From a virus: a stretch of 58,632 nt of DNA. The stretch is taken from positions 1 to 58,632 of the IMG/VR virus record IMGVR_UViG_3300011118_002165; one strand, given 5' to 3'. Position 1 is the first letter of the stretch. The number at the start of each line of letters is the position of its first letter. A program made the translations under genes and the position numbers. Under the pieces are notes generated by a model. The model worked only from the letters and a program-made list of their open reading frames with translations, was not told the origin of the DNA and did not search any database. Positions 48,531-57,100 of the stretch are shown piece by piece.

Positions 48531-48891
48531 GGGGGCCTCCATGCACTAGCCGGGAGCGCCGGCAACCGAGATTCGCCTGATCGACAGGCCCCGTCCGTGG
48601 TCCTGTCCCGAGACTAATTGCAAATAGCATGCCATCGACATTCTGTCGCGGATAACGAACGCATGAACAAGGGTTTGTGCCATGTCCGCCGCCGCCCAGC
48701 CACCTGCCACGAACAGCTCCCAAGGGACGTTCGCCTGCCTCGATGGCCGGCTCTGCCGCCTTCTCAGCCATCTCGCTCAGTCGCAGGGCACGTCCACCTG
48801 GCGCAACGGCTCCGTCGCGCCTCCAGTCGACGCCATCGGCGGGAGCCAGCCTGTCCCTACGACAACGACGTTCTTTTCGTGGGCGGGCTTC
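48531..48891. other. Intergenic region with a weak fourth promoter-like element
   Basis: No convincing gene. At 48621-48649 on the - strand GCGACAGAAT is followed, 17 bp after GCGACA, by TATTTG, reproducing the first half (and spacing) of the bipartite elements but not their conserved second half. It is oriented towards the uncharacterised two-gene module and could be its promoter. The + strand reading frames here are low-complexity shadows. Confidence 0.4.
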
Positions 48892-49119
48892 TTACCCTAT
48901 GGGCGGGAAGGGGTCGTTCCCGTGGCTGTCGCGGGCCTGAATCTGGCCATTCTGACCGTGGATGAACAGCTCGGTCCCTTGGTTCCGGCTGATCTCCCTG
49001 GCCGCGTCCACGGCATCGGCCTTGGTCCGGGAGTGCCCGCTGATGCGATCAGCGCCGCCTCGGCGAACATTCCATCCGCCATCCGGGCCTGGAACAACAT
49101 GATGCGATTTTGCTGCCAT
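48892..49119 (-). CDS. DUF2188 small protein
   Basis: The 75-aa protein matches DUF2188: KSHHVVPGPDGGWNVRRGGA, HSRTKADAVDAAREISRNQG and a C-terminal GTELFIHGQNGQIQARDSHG. DUF2188 proteins are small, stress- or phage-associated and of unknown biochemical role. The ATG at 49119 is preceded by GAGGAG with an eight-base spacer. Confidence 0.85.
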   Translation of the reverse strand: MAAKSHHVVPGPDGGWNVRRGGADRISGHSRTKADAVDAAREISRNQGTELFIHGQNGQIQARDSHGNDPFPPIG

Positions 49120-49284
49120 GATTTCGCTCCTCAAGCATCTGGCTTACCTGTGTACCGGCTCATTGGCCGGCCTCGATCGGTCCGTCTTGTCGTCGGTCGA
49201 GTTGGCCACCCCTTGCGGGCAAGCCATCTCTCGGTAAGATCGATGGGGCGAAACCGTCTCGCCACACCGTCTCCTTACTGACAA

Positions 49285-49359
49285 ATACGACCGGCCGTTA
49301 CAGCTCTTGGCGGTCTGCCGCCCGAACCGGGGCGACCCGTCTGTAACGCCTAGTCGTAT
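49285..49359. promoter_or_regulatory. Long interrupted inverted repeat upstream of the ECF sigma operon
   Basis: Left arm 49285-49303 reads ATACGAC, four bases, CGTTACAG. The right arm at 49341-49359 is its complement, CTGTAACG, four bases, GTCGTAT. Each arm is 19 bp with 15 matching bases; the loop is 37 bp and itself contains a GGCGG/CCGCC hairpin. The right arm ends 38 nt before the sigma start codon. Such symmetric distant sites fit a looping or bound dimeric regulator controlling the lysogeny block. Confidence 0.55.
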
Positions 49360-49397
49360 GTGCTTACGGCCCGAGGCGGACGCAAGGGTAAGCCAGG

Positions 49398-50030
49398 ATG
49401 GACGACGCGACAGCAAGAAGTACGGATACGGATCTGCACGAAGACATCGCAGTCAAGCTCGTGTGCGGGGATGAGTCCGTCTACGAGGAGATCGTGCGGA
49501 ACTACGCTCCCACGATCCAGGCTTGGCTTCTCGCGCTTCCCTTCGGCCTCACCCGAGACGACGCGGAGGACATCGTCTGCGAGGCCATCATGCGGCTCTG
49601 GGAGAAACGCGAGCAGTTCGATGACTCTCAAGGCAGCAACGTGAGGAACTACCTCTACAAGATCGCGAAGAACCTGTTGCTCGACCGCCCGAAGACCCGT
49701 CGCTTCAAGACAATGTGCCGGGAGCGTCAGGTCAGCGACGAGTACCTCAAGAACCTTGCCGCCCCAAAGAAGAAGTCCGAGACCCGATCTCCCGAGAATC
49801 CCGAAACGCCGATCCTGACCGCTGTGCGAGAAGCCCTTCGGGAGTTGCCGGAGGCATACCGGACGGTTCTGCTCGAGGATGCGGGAGCGACCGTGGAGAT
49901 GCCTGCCGCGGAGCTGGGCAGGATCCTCGGCGGCATACCAGCGGGAACGATCCGGCAGCACCGGAAGCGTGGCAGGGATGCACTTCGGCGGAAACTCGCG
50001 GAACGTGGTTTCAGCGGCACAGAACGCTAG
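49398..50030 (+). CDS. ECF-type RNA polymerase sigma factor
   Basis: The 210-aa protein has a complete sigma region 2 (AVKLVCGDESVYEEIVRNYA; LTRDDAEDIVCEAIMRLWEK; RNYLYKIAKNLLLDRPK) and a sigma region 4 HTH (LRELPEAYRTVLLEDAGATV; ELGRILGGIPAGTIRQHRKR). It directs RNA polymerase to specific promoters and is first in an operon with an acidic protein and an ImmA/IrrE protease. This trio resembles controllable switches of integrated elements. A second, different sigma-like gene lies at 45254-45910. Confidence 0.88.
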   Translation: MDDATARSTDTDLHEDIAVKLVCGDESVYEEIVRNYAPTIQAWLLALPFGLTRDDAEDIVCEAIMRLWEKREQFDDSQGSNVRNYLYKIAKNLLLDRPKTRRFKTMCRERQVSDEYLKNLAAPKKKSETRSPENPETPILTAVREALRELPEAYRTVLLEDAGATVEMPAAELGRILGGIPAGTIRQHRKRGRDALRRKLAERGFSGTER

Positions 50031-50038
50031 GTGCAACC

Positions 50039-50410
50039 ATGGCTGAATATACGGACAGAGAAGTCAACGAACTCCTCTTCAGGGCCATCGTACCCAGGGG
50101 GCTCAGGCCTGAGACGCCAGAGGAGATCGACGCCATGCTGGACGCCATCGGGGGCGAAGCACTGCCTGAGGCCACGGTTCAGCGCATGTTGCGCAAGATC
50201 CGCGGCGAAGAACCATTGGCCGATCCCCAGGCCGGGCACGACGTGAGGAGGATGGACGATACGGCGGCGGGCCTCCCTGCTGCGGAACTCGCCCTTTATC
50301 GCAACCGAAACGAAGAAATGCCTCCGGAGATCGAGAAGCTGTTGGAGGAGATGGAAGAGGAAGCGCTTGAGGACGGGGAAGAAGACGGCGTGGACGACGA
50401 AGATGCGTAA
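50039..50410 (+). CDS. Acidic regulatory protein between sigma and ImmA-like protease
   Basis: A 123-aa protein with a helical N-terminal part (TDREVNELLFRAIVPRGLRP; PEEIDAMLDAIGGEALPEAT) and a very acidic end (EEEALEDGEEDGVDDEDA). No motif is recognised. It is coupled to the downstream protease gene by an 8-nt overlap. In ImmR/ImmA-type systems the protease destroys an inhibitor; by analogy this could be the anti-sigma or inhibitor substrate, but this is inference. Confidence 0.65.
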   Translation: MAEYTDREVNELLFRAIVPRGLRPETPEEIDAMLDAIGGEALPEATVQRMLRKIRGEEPLADPQAGHDVRRMDDTAAGLPAAELALYRNRNEEMPPEIEKLLEEMEEEALEDGEEDGVDDEDA

Positions 50411-51320
50411 GCCCACCTGGAAGGAGCTGCAGGGCCACCGCGACTGGGCAAACGACCAGGGCGAGGGAATCGCTGCGGTCCTCGGTTGCTCGAACCACCC
50501 CATTGATCCCTTCGCCATCGCGGCGGCGGAACCTGTCATCTTCCTGAAGGGCGCCGATCTCGGTGATGAGTTCGATGGCAGGCTGAGTTACTGCCCGCGC
50601 CGGAAGGCGACTCAGCGGGACCGCTTCCTCCTGGCCTACAACACGCGGTATGACCACATCTGCCAGTACGACGGCGAACACTGCCCCAAGGTGCGGTTCA
50701 CGATCGCGCATGAGCTCGGGCATTACTTCATGGATCGCCATCGTCATCACCTGCAGGAAGGCGGCCAAGCGTATACATGCTACACCGAGTCCTACTGCGA
50801 GATGGTGATGGAGCTTGAGGCGGATTCATTTGCTGCCGGCCTTCTCATGCCGTCGTCTCTGCTGGCGCCGGTCATCAATCGCCAGGTCGCGGAGGAACCC
50901 AGCCTCGATGACATTCGCTACGTGGCACGCGACTTCCAGATCTCGCTCACGAGCATGATGGTCAGGTGGACGAAGCTCTCTGATTTTCCCTGCGCAGTCT
51001 TCTCCGTTGCTGAGAACGAGGGGAAGCTCGGGATCCGTTGGGGGTGGGTATCGGAAGCGTTCGCGAACGTCGGGGCGTACTGGCGGCTGTACGGGCAATT
51101 CCGATCGCGGGATGCCCGTGGCTTCCTCGGCCAGGCCCCCGACTTCTCTCAGTGGCAGTGCGGCTCCGGTCTCGGCACGATGGCCGACTGGGTCGAAACC
51201 GACCATCGGATCAGCGTCAAGGAGCACTACGCTGTCATCCCGTACGCCCGGCATCTGCTTGTGTTCCTCACCGCCGCCGAAGATGAACTGAGCGACTGCC
51301 GCCCACTACGTCAGTACTGA
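50403..51320 (+). CDS. ImmA/IrrE-family metallopeptidase
   Basis: The 305-aa protein has the zinc site RFTIAHELGHYFMDRH (H103, E104, H107) and a downstream ELEADSFAAGLLMPSSLL supplying the third ligand region. ImmA/IrrE proteases cleave repressors in response to DNA damage or other signals, freeing integrated phages or elements. Its start overlaps the acidic gene by 8 nt, making the latter a natural substrate or partner. The N-terminal 80 residues and the last 100 are poorly conserved in the family and may provide signal input. Confidence 0.9.
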   Translation: MRKPTWKELQGHRDWANDQGEGIAAVLGCSNHPIDPFAIAAAEPVIFLKGADLGDEFDGRLSYCPRRKATQRDRFLLAYNTRYDHICQYDGEHCPKVRFTIAHELGHYFMDRHRHHLQEGGQAYTCYTESYCEMVMELEADSFAAGLLMPSSLLAPVINRQVAEEPSLDDIRYVARDFQISLTSMMVRWTKLSDFPCAVFSVAENEGKLGIRWGWVSEAFANVGAYWRLYGQFRSRDARGFLGQAPDFSQWQCGSGLGTMADWVETDHRISVKEHYAVIPYARHLLVFLTAAEDELSDCRPLRQY

Positions 51321-51398
51321 CGCCAACAGCCATGGGGGGATCGAGGGCACGTCAGCAGGCTACCACGTCGATCTCCCCAGCGCGCTGCGCCTGCGATC

Positions 51399-51447
51399 CG
51401 CACGTTTGGCGCGACAGAATCGGGACAGCTGCAGATGTAGAGGGTGC
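51399..51447 (+). promoter_or_regulatory. Bipartite element copy C overlapping a palindromic operator
   Basis: At 51409-51447 lies GCGCGACAGAATCGG, six variable bases (GACAGC), then TGCAGATGTAGAGGGTGC, oriented to the downstream excisionase gene (51509). Its upstream end overlaps a palindrome (51399-51415) matching 14 of 17 bases of the operator pair at 46035-46071. A promoter-like element directly under an operator would give negative control of excision and tie it to the control of the sigma-like gene. Confidence 0.65.
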
Positions 51448-51508
51448 CGGAAGACGGCGGTTGTCAGCCGTTGACAGACGCTCTCGTTGTTAAGCAAGGA
51501 CTGTCCCG

Positions 51509-51745
51509 ATGCCGAGTCAAGAGACGTGCCCGCTGCCTCTCGCCCCGTCGGCCGCTGCCATCATGCTCACCATCGATGGCGTGGCCGCCATGCTGGCCTG
51601 CTCCCCGAGGACGGTCCATCGCCTCGTGGATACCGGGCGTATCCCCCGCCCAGTCCGTCTCGGCGGCATGATCCGCTGGCCCCGAGAGCCGTTCGAGCGG
51701 TGGGTCGCCCAGGGATGCCCAAAGCCTTCCAAGAACATCGCTTAG
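51509..51745 (+). CDS. Excisionase-like DNA-binding protein (AlpA/MerR-type HTH)
   Basis: The 78-aa protein contains MLTIDGVAAMLACSPRTVHR and LVDTGRIPRPVRLGGMIRWP, the helix-turn-helix plus wing of AlpA/excisionase proteins that direct integrase towards excision. It lies 106 nt before the integrase gene. AAGGA precedes the ATG by eight bases. Its 5' region carries bipartite element C and the operator. Confidence 0.82.
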   Translation: MPSQETCPLPLAPSAAAIMLTIDGVAAMLACSPRTVHRLVDTGRIPRPVRLGGMIRWPREPFERWVAQGCPKPSKNIA

Positions 51746-51851
51746 CGATGGAGTTCTTTCTGCGGAATCCCCATAAACTCGCTTGAGCTGTTCGCGACCC
51801 CGCCGCTCAGTGTGAGGGCGGGCGAGGCGATGCCCGCGGAAGGGAGCGAAG

Positions 51852-53318
51852 ATGGCCACCATCTACAAGAAGAAGTACCCGATGGCCATGCCCGACGGCG
51901 CGGAGGTCGTCGAGCGGCAGGGCAGGAAGATCGCCCGGTGGGCGACCAGCCGGGGCCAAGTCCGCACGGCCGAGGTCCTCGACGATGGGCGCGTGCAGTT
52001 CGTCTCGGACTGCTGGTACATCCGGTATCGCGACGCCGAGGGCAAGATGCAGCGGCGGTCCACCGGCTGCCGGGGGAAGCAGGCCGCTCAGCAGGTCCTG
52101 GCCGACGCCGTGGCGGAGGTCGAGAAGGTCAAGTCGGGCATCATCACCGCCAAGGAGAAGATGGTTGCCGACCAGGCCGGCCGGCCGCTGGCTGAGCACA
52201 TGGCGGCCTACCTCGAGCACCTTGGCCGCAAGCGCATACGGGGCCGCAAGGTCACGCCAGCCTACTGCCGGAACGTCAAGGGGCGCCTGAAGCGGGTGTT
52301 TGACGAGGCATCCATGCGGTATCTGCCCGACATCACGCGCGAGGACACGGAGAAGTGGCTGGAGAAGGCGGAAGGGGCGGACCTCGGGCCCGCCACGCGG
52401 AATGAGTACCTCACGTCGGTAAAAGCGTTCTGCAACTGGGCGGTCCGGACCGGCCGGCTGGCCGCGAGCCCCGTCGCCGGCATCGGCAAGGCCGACCGCG
52501 AGAGCGACCGGCGGCGCGTTCGCCGAGCCTTGACGGCCGAGGAAGTCGCCCGTCTCCTCGACGCTGCCCGCCGCCGGCCCATCGCCATGCTTGCCCGCAA
52601 GACCGTATCCCTGCCCGAAGAGGACAAGGTCGGCCGCAGCTCCTGGACATACGAGGCCGTCACTAGCGAGAACCTCGACCGCTGCTACCGTGACGGACTC
52701 AAGCGGCTCGAAGCCGACCCCGAACGCCGGGCCCGCCTCGAACGCCTCGGCCGCGAACGAGCCCTGTTCTACCTGCTCGCCGTCTCGACCGGCCTGCGCC
52801 GCAAGGAACTCGCCAGCCTCACAGTCGGCCGCCTGCACCTCGACGCGGCACCGACGCCCTTCCTCGAACTCCAGGCCGCCGACGCCAAGAACGCCAAGGC
52901 CGCCAACCTGCCCCTGCGGGCCGATGTGGTCGCCGAGGTGAAACGCCACCTGGCCCTTCGACAGGGCTCAGGGCAAGCCGACCAAGAGGCCCTGTCCCTG
53001 GGCGCGAAGCTCTTCACCCGCGCGCCCGCCATCCGCGTCTTCGACGCCGACATCCGGGCGGCCGGAATCCCGAAGACCGACCACCGCGGCCGCGTCGTCG
53101 ACCTCCACGCCCTCCGCCACACGTTCGGCACCCACCTCTCTGCTGCCGGCGTTCATCCCCGTACGGCCATGGCCGCCATGCGCCACAGCCGGATCGAGCT
53201 GACAATGAACCTCTATACCGACCCGGTTCTGCTCGACGTGGCTGGGGCAGTAGAAGCACTCCCCAACTTTGCCGCGGCGCATAAAACCACCACACCCTCC
53301 GCCGCCGCCGGAGCGTAA
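51852..53318 (+). CDS. int: Tyrosine-type site-specific integrase
   Basis: The 488-aa recombinase has an N-terminal arm/SAM-like part (about 90-190; GRPLAEHMAAYLEHLGRKR) and a catalytic domain with Arg in STGLRRKELASLTVG (near 316), HALRHTFGTHLSAAGVHPRT (near 419-423) with His/Arg, MRHSRIELTMNLYTDP with His and the tyrosine near 455. A stretch LRQGSGQADQ (within about 370-378) looks like an inserted short repeat in frame. GGAG precedes the ATG. It defines the right end of the phage. Confidence 0.92.
   Translation: MATIYKKKYPMAMPDGAEVVERQGRKIARWATSRGQVRTAEVLDDGRVQFVSDCWYIRYRDAEGKMQRRSTGCRGKQAAQQVLADAVAEVEKVKSGIITAKEKMVADQAGRPLAEHMAAYLEHLGRKRIRGRKVTPAYCRNVKGRLKRVFDEASMRYLPDITREDTEKWLEKAEGADLGPATRNEYLTSVKAFCNWAVRTGRLAASPVAGIGKADRESDRRRVRRALTAEEVARLLDAARRRPIAMLARKTVSLPEEDKVGRSSWTYEAVTSENLDRCYRDGLKRLEADPERRARLERLGRERALFYLLAVSTGLRRKELASLTVGRLHLDAAPTPFLELQAADAKNAKAANLPLRADVVAEVKRHLALRQGSGQADQEALSLGAKLFTRAPAIRVFDADIRAAGIPKTDHRGRVVDLHALRHTFGTHLSAAGVHPRTAMAAMRHSRIELTMNLYTDPVLLDVAGAVEALPNFAAAHKTTTPSAAAGA
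52956..52978. repeat. In-frame short repeat inside the integrase gene
   Basis: CTTCGACAGGGCTCAGGGCA plus AGC encodes part of LALRQGSGQADQ in the integrase. The sequence resembles known short interspersed repeats of environmental bacteria that read RQGSGQA when translated and are often found inside genes without destroying the frame. A palindromic core (GGGCTC/GAGCCC related) is present. Resemblance-based call. Confidence 0.4.
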
Positions 53319-53383
53319 GGCTGCCAGCAGAGATTGGCTACGGCAAAGCCCGGCTGACGTCTGTCGGCCCCTTCCTTGGGAGC

Positions 53384-53995
53384 CTATCGCCGCCTCCGAC
53401 GGCGCAAGGCGGCAATCCCGCCCACTGCCATGAGAGCCAACGAGGTCGGTTCGGGGACGATGATTGTGGCAGAAGCCCCCGTGTAATCGCCACCGAGGTC
53501 GCCCCCCCAAGTCTGAAAATCGGGATCGGCGAAGTCAGACGAATCCGGGCGGACAAAGACATCGGTCTCGCCATTGGCTAATCCGGTCACGTCCAGACTG
53601 AAGATGCGGACCTTGCTACCGATGCCTAGTTCCGTGTCGTCATCCTCCGAATCGTAGACGCCCTGGAGGCCCCAAGCCTTCGGGCTGCCCGGACTGGACG
53701 ACAGTGGGTCATTCCACCAACCGCTACGGTCCACGGAGGGCAAGTCAACAGAGACGATGTTGGGATCGTCGATGACGAAGTCCAAGGCCCACGAGAAGAC
53801 GCCGTTGCCGGCGTTGGCATGGTTTCCCTTGAGCCGCGCGTAGAAGGTCAACGTCGCAGGTTCACCGATGTCGATCTTCCCGTCGCTCGGATCAACCGCA
53901 ACCGTCACATCGATCACCGGCTGAGCCCAGGCCGGCAAGGCAAGGAATCCTAGCATGAGCAAGGCAAGCGATTTCACGGCATACTTACTGAGCAT
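53384..53995 (-). CDS. PEP-CTERM secreted protein
   Basis: A 203-aa exported protein: signal peptide MLSKYAVKSLALLMLGFLAL ending PAWA, a beta-rich cohesin-like domain (DGKIDIGEPATLTFYARLKG; VFSWALDFVIDDPNIVSVDL; NGETDVFVRPDSSDF), and a C-terminal sorting tripartite signal VPEPTSLALMAVGGIAALRR with basic tail RRRR. PEP-CTERM proteins are processed by exosortase and are typical of planctomycetes and other exopolysaccharide producers. GGAG precedes the ATG at 53995. It is outside the phage and marks host DNA. Confidence 0.9.
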   Translation of the reverse strand: MLSKYAVKSLALLMLGFLALPAWAQPVIDVTVAVDPSDGKIDIGEPATLTFYARLKGNHANAGNGVFSWALDFVIDDPNIVSVDLPSVDRSGWWNDPLSSSPGSPKAWGLQGVYDSEDDDTELGIGSKVRIFSLDVTGLANGETDVFVRPDSSDFADPDFQTWGGDLGGDYTGASATIIVPEPTSLALMAVGGIAALRRRRRR

Positions 53996-54129
53996 TGAAT
54001 GTCTCCTCTCTTGTTTCTCCTGATGAGCATTGTCACTGAGCACTTTCTCCGGGCCCACGCGGCCCGGTTGACACATTCTGAGCTACTAGTCCTGCGCTCC
54101 GAAGTAAGCCGCAGGGCCGCACATCGTTC

Positions 54130-57100
54130 CTACACGGCGATCAGGTCAAGCAGATCAACGACGCCATCACCATTGCGGTCTTCCCGGAACTCCGAGATTC
54201 TCCCATCAAGCACGCGGAAACGGAACAGATAGTCTCCCGGCATGGGCAGGTCATTGGCCGTAACCTCGTCGGCGCTCAAAGTGCCTTGGCAGAAGCCGTC
54301 CTCGACGGCAACCATGGTCCAGGATGCTGTTCTCGTCACCGGCTCGTACCGGAACGCGGACACAGCCTCCGTCTGCTTAAGTCCGGTTTCGCGGGCAAGT
54401 TCCAGGGCACTTGCCCTCACCGACACGCTCTTTCTGAACGCGGCCCTAATAGTGACCCCAGTGGCGCCGGCTACGGGGAGGGCCTGCACTTCAACACGCT
54501 CGATGGTTGGGGCGGCATTCATGAGTAGTGCCGAGGAGGTCGGCGATCCAGACCCGTCAGCGGCGATTCCGGCCGGTGCCATCCCTGCCGGGGCGGCAAG
54601 GGGAGCCGGCATCGAGATCATGTTGATGCCTTGCCGGTAGTTCTGGCGTACGGCCAAGAGATCGATGGAGTTGATCACGCCGTCCGTGTTGAAGTCCGCG
54701 GCCGGATAGGCGGACGCAGGTCCTCGGTAGTTCTGACGCACCTTCAGCAAGTCCTGCGAATTCGTCACGCCGTCGCCGGTGGCGTCACCGGGCATGTTAC
54801 CGAAGCAGAAGACGCCATCCTGATCCAGGCCAGTCGCGTCGCCGGCCTTGACGGTCACCTTGAGCCACTGCTTCTGGATGGCGTTGTCCGCCCAGATGAG
54901 CGTTACGCGGTCGCTGCCATCGTCGCCCTCACCAAGGCGGACATCAACCTCCACCGGGGCAGGGGCGGACGACCAATTCCCGGGATCGTCTGAGTTACCC
55001 ACTTCGAAACCGAAGTAACTACCAATGGTCGCCAGGTTGAGGCCGCCGGGGTCGGACAGCCCGTCAATGTCCACCATGATTCCGTTGAGACCCTTGCTGT
55101 AGGCCGTGCAGTTCGCCACACCGCCTGTATTGCCGGGCGTGAGGGCGTGCTTGTCGTCGTCGATGGCATTGTCGTCCGCCGCGGATGCCCCGGGCGTGTT
55201 GCCATCCATCAAAGAATTGTTGTAGAAGACGTGACGCCCAACAATGTCCGCCTGGACATGGAGGACAGCGACCACAGGATCCGACCAACTGCCCTCATCA
55301 TCCTCAACGCGGTACTGCAGCGTGTGCTGGCCAGGAGACGCCGGAGCCGTCAGCTGGTAAGCTCCCGGCATTGGGCTGGCCACCAAACTCCCATCAAGCA
55401 GTAACTGCCCGCCGACAATGCTCTGGCCGTTCTCATCATTGTCGTGGCCACCCAGCAGCAGCTCGATTGTGCTCCCGCCGGACACGGGAGATCCTGGAGT
55501 CCCCGAGATCTCTGCTGTCGGCAGAGCGTTGCTTACGATCAACTCTCGGACGGCTGGGGGGGCAGACGGTAGTCCCTCGTCATCCCATACGCGGAACGAT
55601 ATCTCGTGCGAGCCTACGGTCAAGGTGTTTGAGGACGTGGTCCAGTCCTCGGTAGTGCTTAAGACATCATCCAGATCCGAACGCCACTCCCACGCTGTTA
55701 CCTGCCCGTCCTCATCCCTACTACCCCCATCAAACTGGATCACATCCACCGGGGGCTGGGCTGGATTCGGCGTGATGGCCTCGATCCAGGCCTCCGGGGG
55801 CAGCGGCCCGGCTAGCACGCGAGTCTCAATGTGAACCTGTGCTTCGACACCGATTCCATTCCTGGCAAGAAGGATGCACGTATTGACGCCAGCCGGCGTT
55901 CCTGTCGGCGGACTCCAGGTCAGTGTGCGTGTTGCCGGGTCGAAGGTCAACCCATCCGGGACTTCACCGGAGAGCACCAGCTCCGGGGTTGGGTCGCCCG
56001 AAACACTCACCACGTGTTTGACGCTGCTCCCGGCCTCTGCCTCCAAGACGATACAGCCGCCATAGGACTCATCGAACCGAGGCGCGTCACTGGTCGCCAG
56101 CTCGAAAAGCCCTTGCGACAGCCTGATCTGATAGAGCCTCGGATCCTCCTGGTAGGAGTCCATTGGCGAACCCGTCTTGTAGTTGAGCCTCACCTGATAG
56201 GTGGCCGGCCCGGTCCCCTCGGGCCAGAAGCAGTAGACATGACTGGTATCAACGGCCTCGCCAACTTGGGCATCCCAATACCATTGCTGAAGGCGTTGGA
56301 GTCCGATCTCCAGCCCAACGCCAATAACGCCGCCGAGCATGTTCGCCGCCAGCCCCTTCGTAGTTGTGCTGACGGCATGGCTGAACCAATCACTGTCTGT
56401 CAGCTTGTCTGCTGCAGCCTGTGCGGCTACGTCTACGGCTCCATCAATCACCGCCTTGACAGCCGCGCGCGTAGGCTCGTCCGTCTCCTGCCACTCCTGG
56501 AAGAAGCTCACTGACGAGACGATGAGGAACTCACCGGCGTAGCTCACGTCGACTTCGTCCGGATCCACGTGCCATATGTCACCAACTCCGGCGTTCTCGT
56601 TGATCTGATTGCACATCTCCGCATACGCGGCCTTGTAGGCTGATCGCAGTCCCTCCTTCGCCTCAGCGTCAACTACGCGCTCCCCGAGTAAGGCGGGCCA
56701 CCATACCCTCATGAGCTCGCCATTCTTCCCGGGAGTCATCTCACTATATGCATTTTCTGTCAGATCGCGCCCACCCGTCACGTCACGAACGGTCAAATCG
56801 AAGCCGGGCTGTGATGACCCAGCCAGCGAGGGCCCATGTACCTCGATGAATAGAGGGCTGCCTTCATTGACGATCGGATCGTACTGGATGGTGTACAATG
56901 CCGGCGCTTGGGTGTCAGGCGGAAGATCCTGCTCTGGCAGGATCATCGCCGGATCGCCGCCAGCGTATCGGTACGTAAATGGCGCGGGACGAGTGAGCCC
57001 GCCGCCCGCGTTATGCAGAACAATGAAGTCGCTCACACCCACACCAGGGACAATCGACGGCGCCCGGAGATTGATTGAGCGAAACTCCCCGGCGGGAACG

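Larger units (their letters stand above)
12358..53318. mobile_element. Tailed temperate prophage (approximate extent)
   Basis: Between the R-M operon and the host-type secreted protein genes lies a full set of tailed-phage genes: lambda-type terminase and portal, protease-capsid fusion, neck and tail proteins with a tape measure (siphovirus-like), replication and recombination genes, regulators, excisionase-like protein and tyrosine integrase. The integrase sits at the right end, where one attachment site is expected. I compared the flanks at 12323-12357 and 53319-53383 and found no direct repeat longer than about 7 bp, so the ends are estimates; the left end could lie beyond the defence operon. 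No endolysin is recognisable. Confidence 0.8.

Noticed and set aside
48618-49281. Overlapping + strand open frames in the gap before the ECF sigma gene
   Set aside because: Low-complexity Ser/Arg/Pro sequence, in part opposite the DUF2188 gene; not supported.
51471-51499. TTGACA as a -35 box for the excisionase gene
   Set aside because: No acceptable -10 at 16-18 bp spacing; the bipartite element upstream is the better candidate.
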